A stretch of 12,162 bases of DNA from assembly GCA_937952085.1 (NCBI GenBank), contig CALFYQ010000277.1, forward strand, positions 1 through 12,162, in the 5' to 3' direction. Source of the stretch: an uncultured Paracoccaceae bacterium (GTDB lineage Bacteria; Pseudomonadota; Alphaproteobacteria; Rhodobacterales; Rhodobacteraceae). Below the pieces are notes generated by a model. That model saw nothing but the letters and a program-made list of their open reading frames with translations. It was not told where the DNA came from and did not search any database. A program made the translations under genes and the position numbers. Positions 5,961 to 11,848 of this stretch are shown in pieces. How positions within the stretch are numbered: the first letter of the stretch is position 1; each line of letters opens with the position of its first letter.

Positions 5961-6746
5961 CTAGGGCGCGATGGAGACCGAGATCGCGCCGAGCGGCCCG
6001 AAATCCATCCGCACGTCGTCGCCGGGTTCGAGTTCGAGCGGCGTCGCGCAGGTGCCTGTGGTGACGAACTCGCCCGCGAGGAGGCCGAGGCCGAGGGCGG
6101 AAAGCTCGTTGGCGCACCAGGCGAGGGCGATGCGCGGGTCCCCGAGCACGTTGGCGCCCCGCCCTTGCCGCGTGTAGCGCCCGGCGACGGCTCCCTCCAT
6201 CGCGTGCGCGGCGAGGTCGAGCGACCGCCAGTCGAAGGCGACGGCTTCGCCGAGCACGAGTTGCCGGGCGCAGGCGTTGTCGGCGATCAGCGCCGGGCCG
6301 CCGACCGTGGCGAAGTCGGCGAAGCGCGAATCCGGAATCTCGATGGCGAGGTGCAGCGAGGCGACCCTGGCCAGCACCTCATCCGGCGAATAGGGCGCGG
6401 CGCGGGCCGGCAGCGCCTCGCCGAAGCGGAAGGCGAATTCGGGCTCGGCGACGCGCATCCGGTTCGTCGCGAGCGAGGTTTCGGCGCCGTCCGCCAGGAT
6501 CGCGCCTTCGAGGAGCCGGCCGGCGAGCGGGCCGTCGACGCCGATATGCTTCTGTCCCGCCACACTGGTGGCGGCGATCTTCCAGCCGACGCGGCCGCGC
6601 CCGGTCAGCTCCTGGAACGCGGCCTGCGCGGCGTAGCCCGCCGCCCGGTCCGCCGGCTTCAGCCGGTCGGGGAGCCCGTCGATCACGGTTCCCGCGCGCC
6701 AGTTTTCATGGATCAGGCGGGCCGTTTCGGCTGCGATGGTGTCCAC
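5961..6746 (-). CDS. 2-keto-4-pentenoate hydratase-like protein (MhpD/fumarylacetoacetate hydrolase superfamily)
   Basis: The 261-residue product shows the MhpD family pattern: WKIAATS at 55-61, EPEFAF at 101-106, whose Glu101 and Glu103 correspond to the divalent-metal ligands, a third acidic ligand at Glu136 in AIEIPDSR, and GDPRIALAWCANEL with downstream GEFVTTGTC at 202-233. Characterised members add water to 2-hydroxypenta-2,4-dienoate to give 4-hydroxy-2-oxovalerate after extradiol ring cleavage; the decarboxylase of 4-oxalocrotonate belongs to the same family and cannot be excluded. The start is GTG 6746 with AGGGG upstream; I see no better ATG. It is convergent with the LysR gene, which leaves 60 bases between the two stops, and transcribed from the gene-free region to its right. 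Proximity to the ring-cleavage operon supports a role in the same catabolism. Confidence 0.82.
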   Translation of the reverse strand: MDTIAAETARLIHENWRAGTVIDGLPDRLKPADRAAGYAAQAAFQELTGRGRVGWKIAATSVAGQKHIGVDGPLAGRLLEGAILADGAETSLATNRMRVAEPEFAFRFGEALPARAAPYSPDEVLARVASLHLAIEIPDSRFADFATVGGPALIADNACARQLVLGEAVAFDWRSLDLAAHAMEGAVAGRYTRQGRGANVLGDPRIALAWCANELSALGLGLLAGEFVTTGTCATPLELEPGDDVRMDFGPLGAISVSIAP

Positions 6747-6822
6747 TTCGGCGCCCCTGTCCCGGTCGTTTGTCTGGGCAGCCTATGCGCCTCCCGGCGC
6801 CGGCGCCATGGGGCGAGAGTGA

Positions 6823-6898
6823 AGGGCGCGCCGATGGCTGGCTGCGTTGAAGTCCAGTCGCCGGGTGTTGCCCGAGACGGTGATCTAAGGCGCGCCCT
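6823..6898. repeat. Inverted repeat AGGGCGCGCC ... GGCGCGCCCT
   Basis: Perfect 10-bp arms at 6823-6832 and 6889-6898 enclose 56 bases, which themselves contain the small hairpin CGGG-TGTTG-CCCG at 6862-6874. The arms could form a branched stem-loop in a transcript, serve as a split binding site, or be remnants of a small mobile element. No target duplication or transposase is visible. Confidence 0.55.
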
Positions 6899-6934
6899 CG
6901 CCACCCCTCTAGGTCCGGGCGACCAGCCCGGGCC

Positions 6935-6962
6935 GCGCCCGCCCCTCCCCGCGGGCGGGCGC
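6935..6962. repeat. Strong GC hairpin in a divergent promoter region
   Basis: GCGCCCGCCC at 6935-6944 pairs perfectly with GGGCGGGCGC at 6953-6962 around an 8-base loop. It looks like a terminator stem, but no gene ends nearby on either strand and no T-run follows. It may insulate the two divergent transcripts or end an unrecognised short RNA. Confidence 0.5.
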
Positions 6963-7149
6963 CCCACGGCCGAAACAAGCGGCTCGGCCCGAGGTCGGAG
7001 CGACGAGATAAAGCATCCATGCCGACCGAAGCAGGCATCCGCCCAGGGGCGGTCGCGGCCCTTCGCGCACCACTCAGACGCCGCGATCTCGGTTCCGGCG
7101 AACACGAAGGCGGACGCCAGGGGCTCCCGCCTTGCGAACCGGCGGTTTC

Positions 7150-7167
7150 CGCCCCATCGTCGGGGCG
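7150..7167. repeat. Short hairpin or operator-like palindrome upstream of the regulator
   Basis: CGCCCC at 7150-7155 and GGGGCG at 7162-7167 are inverted around ATCGTC, ending 20 bases before the regulator's ATG and 10 bases before its Shine-Dalgarno. It could be an autoregulatory operator or a leader hairpin. Confidence 0.3.
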
Positions 7168-7187
7168 TAGCCGGCGCAGGATGAGGC

Positions 7188-8069
7188 ATGCCGACGGACG
7201 CGCAGAACCGACCGCCGACCTATCTGACGACCAGGGAAGTGGCGGAGCTGCTGCGCGTGAAGGAGCGCAAGGTCTACGACCTTGCCGCGGCGGGGGAGAT
7301 CCCGCACCGGAGGATCACCGGCAAGCTCCTCTTCCCGGCGGCGGAAATCTCCGAATGGATCGAGGGCTCCGGCGAGGCGGTGCGCCCGGCCCGGCCGCCG
7401 GTGCTGGCCGGCTCGCACGATCCGCTGCTCGAATGGGCGGCGCGGGAATCCGGCTCCGGCCTCGCGACGCTGTTCGACGGCAGCCTCGACGGGCTCGACT
7501 GTTTCGAGGCGGGGAAGGCCTCGCTGGTCGGGCTCCATCTGCCCGAGGCCGGCGGCTGGAACGTCGAGACGGTCTCCGGCCGGGGTTTTCCGGGCAGCGT
7601 GCTGATCGCCTGGGCGACGCGAGGGCGGGGGCTGATCGTCTCCGAGGCGCTGCGCGGCCAGGTCGCGAGCATCGCCGACCTCAAGGGGCGGCGCGTGGCG
7701 ATGCGCCAGCCTGGGGCCGGCGCGGCGGCCTTTCTCGACCTCGTCCTGGCGGAAGCGGGGATGTCGGCGACGGATCTCGTTTCCGCCGGCGGCCTCGCCC
7801 GCACCGAGAGCGACGCGGCGGCGGCGGTCGCGGCAGGTGAGGCGGAGGCGGCGGTCGGCATCGAGGCGATGGCGCGGCAGTTCCACCTGCCTTTCGTGCC
7901 GCTGATGCCGGAGCGGTTCGACCTCCTCGTCGACCGGCGGGCCTATTTCACCGAGCCGGTGCAGAGGCTTCTCGCCTTCGCCCGTAGCGAAGCGTTCGGC
8001 GCGCGCGCGGCGGCGATGGGGGGGTATGACGTTTCCGAGGCGGGCGCGGTGCGCTGGATCGCCGCCTGA
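7188..8069 (+). CDS. One-component regulator: excisionase/MerR-like wHTH fused to a periplasmic-binding-protein-like domain, probable tungstate/molybdate sensor
   Basis: The 293-residue product has an N-terminal excisionase-type DNA-binding domain at 12-59 (LTTREVAELLRVKERKVYDL, a GEIPHRRITGKLLFP wing, and EISEWIEG). A PBP-like ligand domain follows at about 73-290, with the family marks GSHDPLLEWA at 75-84, LVGLHLPEAG at 113-122, RQPGAGAAAFLDLVLAEAG at 173-191 and ESDAAAAVAAGEAEAAVG at 207-224. It lacks a signal peptide and is cytoplasmic. Proteins of this build accompany molybdate/tungstate transport or molybdenum-cofactor genes in many bacteria, and here it faces the tungstate importer across a shared hairpin, so tungstate-dependent control of tupBCA is likely. 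The start ATG 7188 has AGGA 6 bases upstream. The architecture is secure; the ligand is inference. Confidence 0.8.
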   Translation: MPTDAQNRPPTYLTTREVAELLRVKERKVYDLAAAGEIPHRRITGKLLFPAAEISEWIEGSGEAVRPARPPVLAGSHDPLLEWAARESGSGLATLFDGSLDGLDCFEAGKASLVGLHLPEAGGWNVETVSGRGFPGSVLIAWATRGRGLIVSEALRGQVASIADLKGRRVAMRQPGAGAAAFLDLVLAEAGMSATDLVSAGGLARTESDAAAAVAAGEAEAAVGIEAMARQFHLPFVPLMPERFDLLVDRRAYFTEPVQRLLAFARSEAFGARAAAMGGYDVSEAGAVRWIAA

Positions 8070-8076
8070 GGCGGAG

Positions 8077-8098
8077 GGGCCCGGCCGGAGCCGGGCCC
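8077..8098. terminator. Bidirectional terminator-like hairpin between the regulator and tupA
   Basis: GGGCCCGGC at 8077-8085 pairs perfectly with GCCGGGCCC at 8090-8098 around a CGGA loop. It lies 7 bases after the regulator's stop and 16 bases past the tupA stop on the opposite strand, the expected place for a terminator shared by convergent genes. There is no T-run on either side. Confidence 0.55.
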
Positions 8099-8114
8099 GC
8101 CCGAAAGGCTTCGA

Positions 8115-8933
8115 TCAGCGCGGGGCGTTCGGGAAGAACAACTGCTCGCCGTTGATCTTGTAGCCGGCGATGGCGGCCTGGCCTTCGTCGGAAAGCACCC
8201 AGTCTATGAACGCCTGGCCGAGATCGGCCTTCACGTTCGGGTGCTTCGCCGGGTTCACCAGGATGATGCCGTACTGGTTGAAGAGCTTGGGGTCGCCCTC
8301 GACGGCGATCACGTAGTCGCCCTTGTTGCCGAAGCTGATCCAGGTGGCGCGGTCGGTCATGATGTAGGCGCCCATCGCGACGCCGGTGTTGAGCGTCGCG
8401 CCCATGCCCGAGCCGGTTTCGCGATACCAGCCGCCGGAGGCGGCCTTCACGTCGATCCCGGCCTCCTTCCAGAGCCGAAGCTCCGCCTTGTTGGTGCCGC
8501 TGTCGTCGCCGCGGGAGGCGAAGGGGGCGCCGGCGGCGGCGATCTTCGCGAGCGCGGCCGCCACATCCTTCGAGCCGGCGACGCCCGCGGGGTCGGCGGG
8601 CGGGCCGACGATGACGAAGTCGTTGTACATGACGTCGGAGCGGCTGACGCCCTCGCCGGCCGCGACGAACGTCTCCTCCGCAGGCTTGGCGTGGACGAAG
8701 AGCACGTCTCCGTCACCGTTCTCGGCGTTCTTGATCGCCTGCCCGGTGCCGACCGCGACGACGCGGACCTCGATCCCGGTCTTTTCCCGGAACATCGGCA
8801 GGAGATGGTCGAAGAGGCCGGAATTCTGCGTTGAGGTGGTGGACTGGACGATGATGAACGTCTCGTCCGCCATCGCCGCGCCGCCGGCGAGAAGGGTTGC
8901 GGCCGCGAGACCGAGGAATCCACGTCGGATCAT
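8115..8933 (-). CDS. tupA: Tungstate ABC transporter, periplasmic substrate-binding protein
   Basis: The 272-residue product begins with a Sec signal peptide (MIRRGFLGLAAATLLAGGAAMA, cleavage near residue 22). The mature part opens with FIIVQSTTSTQNSGL, matching the TupA oxyanion-binding TTTS region with small substitutions, and continues with VGTGQAIKNAENGDGDVLFVHA at 61-82, SRGDDSGTNKAELRLW at 140-155 and YRETGSGMGATLN at 170-182, all standard for TupA and different from ModA. It captures tungstate in the periplasm for the TupBC channel. It is the last gene of the tupB-tupC-tupA operon: its ATG overlaps the tupC stop as ATGA and GGGAG at 8940-8944 gives it its own ribosome site 6 bases upstream. 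Specificity for tungstate over molybdate is known for the family, not shown here. Confidence 0.9.
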   Translation of the reverse strand: MIRRGFLGLAAATLLAGGAAMADETFIIVQSTTSTQNSGLFDHLLPMFREKTGIEVRVVAVGTGQAIKNAENGDGDVLFVHAKPAEETFVAAGEGVSRSDVMYNDFVIVGPPADPAGVAGSKDVAAALAKIAAAGAPFASRGDDSGTNKAELRLWKEAGIDVKAASGGWYRETGSGMGATLNTGVAMGAYIMTDRATWISFGNKGDYVIAVEGDPKLFNQYGIILVNPAKHPNVKADLGQAFIDWVLSDEGQAAIAGYKINGEQLFFPNAPR

Positions 8934-9733
8934 GTCTGTCTCCCGTTTCGATTATGGTTCGGGGACCGGACCGTCGCATCGAGATGGAGGCGTCCTTCGA
9001 CCCAGGCGCGGGCGGCGACGCTCCGCGGCGCGGAGAGGACCCGGCCGGCGTCGCCCGTCTCCACGACGCGGCCGCGGTCGACGAAGACGAGGTCATCGCC
9101 GAGGCGGCGGGCCTGGCCGAGATCGTGGGTGACGAGGACGATGGTCACGCCGTCGCGGTGCGCGGCGTCGATCAGCGCCTCGATGGCGGCGGTGGAAGCC
9201 GGATCGAGGCTGGCGGTCGGCTCGTCGAGGAAGAGAAGCTCGGGCCCGGCGACGAGGGCCCGCGCCACGGCGAGGCGCTGCTGCTCGCCGATGGAGAGGA
9301 CCCGCGCGGGCTGCCGCGACAGCTCCTCCAGCCGCGCCATGGCGAGCGCCTTCGAGGCGCGGGCCGTCCGCTCCCGCCCGCCGACGCCGCGGACGGCGAG
9401 CGCGAAGGTGAGGTTGCCGAAGGCGGAGCGGCGGAGCATCACCGGCCGCTGAAACACCATGGCCTGCGCCCGGCGGCCGGCGCCGTCGAGCGGGCGGCCG
9501 CGCCAGCGGACCTCCCCCGCATCCGGCCGGATCAGCCCGTGGAGGAGGCGGAGGAGGAGGCTTTTCCCTGCCCCGTTCGGGCCCATGACGACGGTGCGCC
9601 GGTTCGGCCGGATGGCGAGATCGAGCCCATCTATCAGCCGCTTGCCCTCGGCCGAGTAGGCGAGGCTGCACGCGGAGAGGATCGGCGCCTCGCCCGCCCA
9701 GTCCACCAGGAAATCCGAGACCGCCTCACGCAT
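8930..9733 (-). CDS. tupC: Tungstate ABC transporter, ATP-binding protein
   Basis: The 267-residue cytoplasmic ATPase has Walker A GPNGAGKS at 51-58, Q-loop Gln95, signature LSIGEQQRLAVARAL at 146-160, Walker B LLFLDEP at 166-172, D-loop SLDP and switch His203 in VTHD. The signature reads LSIGE where most ABC proteins have LSGGQ, a variant also seen in other TupC-like proteins as far as I recall. It energises uptake of tungstate through TupB. The start at ATG 9733 overlaps the last 8 bases of tupB and no strong Shine-Dalgarno is visible, so translation is probably coupled to tupB. The stop overlaps the tupA start by 4 bases. A C-terminal extension after about residue 245 has no clear domain. 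Confidence 0.9.
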   Translation of the reverse strand: MREAVSDFLVDWAGEAPILSACSLAYSAEGKRLIDGLDLAIRPNRRTVVMGPNGAGKSLLLRLLHGLIRPDAGEVRWRGRPLDGAGRRAQAMVFQRPVMLRRSAFGNLTFALAVRGVGGRERTARASKALAMARLEELSRQPARVLSIGEQQRLAVARALVAGPELLFLDEPTASLDPASTAAIEALIDAAHRDGVTIVLVTHDLGQARRLGDDLVFVDRGRVVETGDAGRVLSAPRSVAARAWVEGRLHLDATVRSPNHNRNGRQT

Positions 9734-10433
9734 AGGCGGACCGCACGGCGGCGGCGCGGAGCGCCATCACTGCCGCGTTGACGACGAGGGCGATGGCGAG
9801 GAGCACCGCGCCGAGCGCGAGGGCAAGCTCGAGATTGCCCTTCGAGGTCTCCAGCGCGATGGCCGTCGTCATCACCCGCGTGACGTGGTTGATGTTGCCG
9901 CCGACGATGATGACGGCGCCGACCTCCGCCACCGCCCGGCCGAACCCGGCGAGCGCGACGGTCAGAAGGCTGAAGCGCGCGTCCCAGAGGAGCGCGAGGA
10001 CGCGCTCCATCGGGCCGACGCCGAGCGAGGCGAACTGCTCGGCGTATTCGCGGTGAAGGTCCTCCACCACCTGCCGGGTCAGCGCGGCGACGATGGGCGT
10101 GACGATGATCGTCTGCGCCACGATCATCGCCTTCGGCGTGTAGAGCCAGCCGAGAACGCCGAACGGGCCCGAGGCCGAAAAAGCGAGATAGACGATCAGC
10201 CCGACGACGACCGGCGGCAGGCCCATCAGCGCGTTGAGCGCCACGGTCGCCGCCGCGCGGCCGGGAAAGCGGAACGCGCCGACCGCGGCGCCGATGGGCA
10301 ACCCGATCAGGCAGGAAAGGACGACCGCGCTCAGGGTGACGCGGAGCGAGAGGCCGATGATCTCCAGAAGGTCGGCGTCGCCCGCAAGGATCAGGGAGAG
10401 AGCGTCCGCGAGGGCCGCCCCGAAACCGTCCAT
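9726..10433 (-). CDS. tupB: Tungstate ABC transporter, permease
   Basis: The 235-residue inner-membrane protein has five or six hydrophobic segments (about residues 24-46, 60-84, 103-120, 155-178, 203-228). The cytoplasmic EAA loop that docks the ATPase, at about 130-165, reads EYAEQFASLGVGPMERVLAL followed by GFGRAVAEVGAVIIVGGNI. The pattern is typical of TupB/ModB-type BPD transport permeases, with TupB preferred because of the partner TupA. I choose ATG 10433, which has GGAGG at 10443-10447 nine bases upstream; a frame extension of 19 residues upstream is hydrophilic, lacks homology and runs through the presumed operator. It is the first gene of tupBCA and overlaps tupC by 8 bases. Confidence 0.9.
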   Translation of the reverse strand: MDGFGAALADALSLILAGDADLLEIIGLSLRVTLSAVVLSCLIGLPIGAAVGAFRFPGRAAATVALNALMGLPPVVVGLIVYLAFSASGPFGVLGWLYTPKAMIVAQTIIVTPIVAALTRQVVEDLHREYAEQFASLGVGPMERVLALLWDARFSLLTVALAGFGRAVAEVGAVIIVGGNINHVTRVMTTAIALETSKGNLELALALGAVLLAIALVVNAAVMALRAAAVRSAYA

Positions 10434-10450
10434 TTCTGACTTCCTCCCCG

Positions 10451-10464
10451 TCTTTCGGGAAAGA
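10451..10464. repeat. Palindrome TCTTTC-GG-GAAAGA upstream of tupB
   Basis: Six-base perfect arms around GG lie directly ahead of the tupB Shine-Dalgarno on the minus strand. It adjoins the AAGAA repeat array and could be a half of the same operator or a short leader hairpin. Confidence 0.4.
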
Positions 10465-10486
10465 ATACTGAAGAAGGCGCAAGAAT
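10461..10486. promoter_or_regulatory. Three AAGAA direct repeats at 10-bp spacing: candidate operator of tupBCA
   Basis: AAGAAT begins at 10461, AAGAAG at 10471 and AAGAAT at 10481, one helical turn apart, 28-53 bases upstream of the tupB start. TATTCT (minus strand, 10467-10462) within the array resembles a -10 without a good -35. Excisionase-type wHTH proteins commonly bind phased direct repeats, and the neighbouring regulator has such a domain. This fits, but does not prove, a repressor site. Confidence 0.42.
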
Positions 10487-10511
10487 CCACAGGACTCTGC
10501 CGGGCGAAACT

Positions 10512-10524
10512 CCGCGCGTCGCGG
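10512..10524 (-). terminator. Possible terminator of the formate dehydrogenase operon
   Basis: CCGCG at 10512-10516 and CGCGG at 10520-10524 form a 5-bp stem just after the stop of the WD40-cytochrome gene, followed on the minus strand by AGTTTCG. The hairpin is short and read-through into tupBCA is possible. Confidence 0.3.
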
Positions 10525-10527
10525 CGC

Positions 10528-11844
10528 TCAGTTCGCGCTGCGGGCGGTTTCGCGGCGGAGGAAGTCGATCAGTTCCGCCCGGTCATCCGGCGAAGCGATT
10601 CGTTGCATCGGCATCTTGCTGCCGGGGGTGACGTGTTCCGGCCCGAGATCGAACAGCCGGTCGATGGTCGCGTCGCCCCAGACGATGTCGCTGCCCTTCA
10701 GCGCGTCGGAATAGGCGTAGCCCGGCAGGCTGCCGGCGCGGCGGCCGAAAAGGCCGTGGAGCGGCGGCCCGGCGCGGCGTTTCCCGTCCGCGCCAAGCTC
10801 ATGGCAGACGGAGCATTTCCGCATGAACTGCCGCTCGCCGTTGGAGACGCGGGCGGGATCGACCTGAAAGCTGCGTGGGCCGGCGGCGAAGCGCGGCCGC
10901 GCCTCCGCCGCGCCGATCGGGAAGCGGCGGGCCTCGTCGGCGATGCCGCCGGCGATCACCGCCGATCTGTCCGCCGTGAAGTCGAGCGCCCAGATCGGGC
11001 CGCGGAGGGCGGCGCGGAAATCCCGCTCGATGGCCCAGCCCTCCGTCTCGACCACCATGATGTAACCTTCGCCGTCGCCGATCGCGACGAGCGCGCCGTC
11101 GCGGGTTCGGGCGAGGGCGAGGATCGGGCGGCGCTCCAGCGTCAGATCCGCCAGTTCGGCGCCGGAGCCAAGGTCGAGCGCCCGCGTGCCGCCATCCACC
11201 GCGCCATAGGCGAGCCAGCCGCGCGCCTCGTCGATCAGGAGCTTGTTCACGCCGAAGCCGTGCCGGGCGAGCGTGCGGAGCGGCGCGCCGGCGGCTGCGT
11301 CCCATTCGAGGATCACGCCGTCCTGCCCGGCGGAATAGAGCCGCCGCCCGCCCTCGGCCCAGACGAGATCGTTGACGCCGCTGGCATGGCCTCGGAGCTC
11401 GCCGCGCGGGGCGCCGGTGGAAAGGCTCCAGAGGCGGACCGAACCGTCCCACGAGGCGGAGGCGAGCGTTTCGCCGTCCGGCGCGACGCGGGCGGCCGTG
11501 ACCTTGCCGCGATGGCCCTCGAACCGGCGGAGCGGCGCGCCGGCGGCGAGATCCCAGAGGATCACGGCGAAGTCGTCGCCGGCGGAGAGCGCCCGGTCGT
11601 TCCCGAGGAATTCGACGAAGTTCACCGCGGCGTCGTGGCCTTCGAGCCAGCGCGGCGGGCTTTCGTCGCCGAGCGTCCAGAGGCCGACGGAATAGTCGAA
11701 GCTGCCGGTCAGCGCCCGCGCGCCGTCGGGCGAGACGGCGATGTCCATGATCGGGCCGCCATGGCCGGAGAGCGCCATGCGCGGCTCCGCCCCGGCCGCC
11801 GACGCGGCGAGGGCGAGGGCGAGCGCCAGGCCGGCCCGCGCCAC
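10528..11844 (-). CDS. Exported WD40 beta-propeller fused to a class I cytochrome c
   Basis: The 438-residue product starts at GTG 11844 with a signal peptide (ALALALAASAAGA, cleavage near 19). Seven propeller repeats follow: GH or equivalent turns near 27, 69, 110, 152, 195, 238 and 281, several ending in LW or WD (LWTL, LWDL, LWSL, EWDA). That is enough to close one seven-bladed ring. A cytochrome c domain occupies 331-438 with haem-attachment CSVCH at 344-348 and the Met ligand in GSKMPMQR (Met411), plus GPPLHGLFGRRAG at 359-371 as in mitochondrial-type cytochromes. Location should be periplasmic. It follows the formate dehydrogenase gamma gene by 4 bases, so it is presumably co-expressed. 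It may accept electrons from the dehydrogenase or tie it to another redox partner; I know of no characterised homologue. Confidence 0.85.
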   Translation of the reverse strand: MARAGLALALALAASAAGAEPRMALSGHGGPIMDIAVSPDGARALTGSFDYSVGLWTLGDESPPRWLEGHDAAVNFVEFLGNDRALSAGDDFAVILWDLAAGAPLRRFEGHRGKVTAARVAPDGETLASASWDGSVRLWSLSTGAPRGELRGHASGVNDLVWAEGGRRLYSAGQDGVILEWDAAAGAPLRTLARHGFGVNKLLIDEARGWLAYGAVDGGTRALDLGSGAELADLTLERRPILALARTRDGALVAIGDGEGYIMVVETEGWAIERDFRAALRGPIWALDFTADRSAVIAGGIADEARRFPIGAAEARPRFAAGPRSFQVDPARVSNGERQFMRKCSVCHELGADGKRRAGPPLHGLFGRRAGSLPGYAYSDALKGSDIVWGDATIDRLFDLGPEHVTPGSKMPMQRIASPDDRAELIDFLRRETARSAN

Positions 11845-11848
11845 GGGC

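Larger units (their letters stand above)
6747..7187. other. Divergent intergenic region with three inverted repeats
   Basis: These 441 bases separate the hydratase and the HTH-PBP regulator and carry promoters for both. I find no credible gene: open frames here are rich in Arg, Pro and Gly and lack any recognisable fold. Structure is dominated by a 10-bp arm pair 6823-6832/6889-6898, a GC hairpin 6935-6962, and a smaller hairpin 7150-7167 just upstream of the regulator's Shine-Dalgarno (AGGA at 7178-7181). No clear -35/-10 pair stands out. Confidence 0.5.

Noticed and set aside
582..6874. Near-identical 13-base hairpins CGGGTGTT(T/G)CCCG at 582-594 and 6862-6874 as a dispersed repeat
   Set aside because: Flanking sequences do not match, so a shared origin is not supported.
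6713..7189. 158-codon minus-strand frame filling the hydratase-regulator gap
   Set aside because: It overlaps strong inverted repeats, is Arg/Pro/Gly-rich, has no ribosome site and no recognisable domain.
8241..9781. Long plus-strand frames opposite tupA and tupC
   Set aside because: They are shadows of clearly identified transporter genes; no domain is visible.
8115..10433. Molybdate (ModABC) or phosphate transporter
   Set aside because: The binding protein has TupA-type motifs (STTSTQNSGL, SRGDDSGTNK) not found in ModA or PstS, and the ATPase lacks a ModC-type C-terminal TOBE domain.
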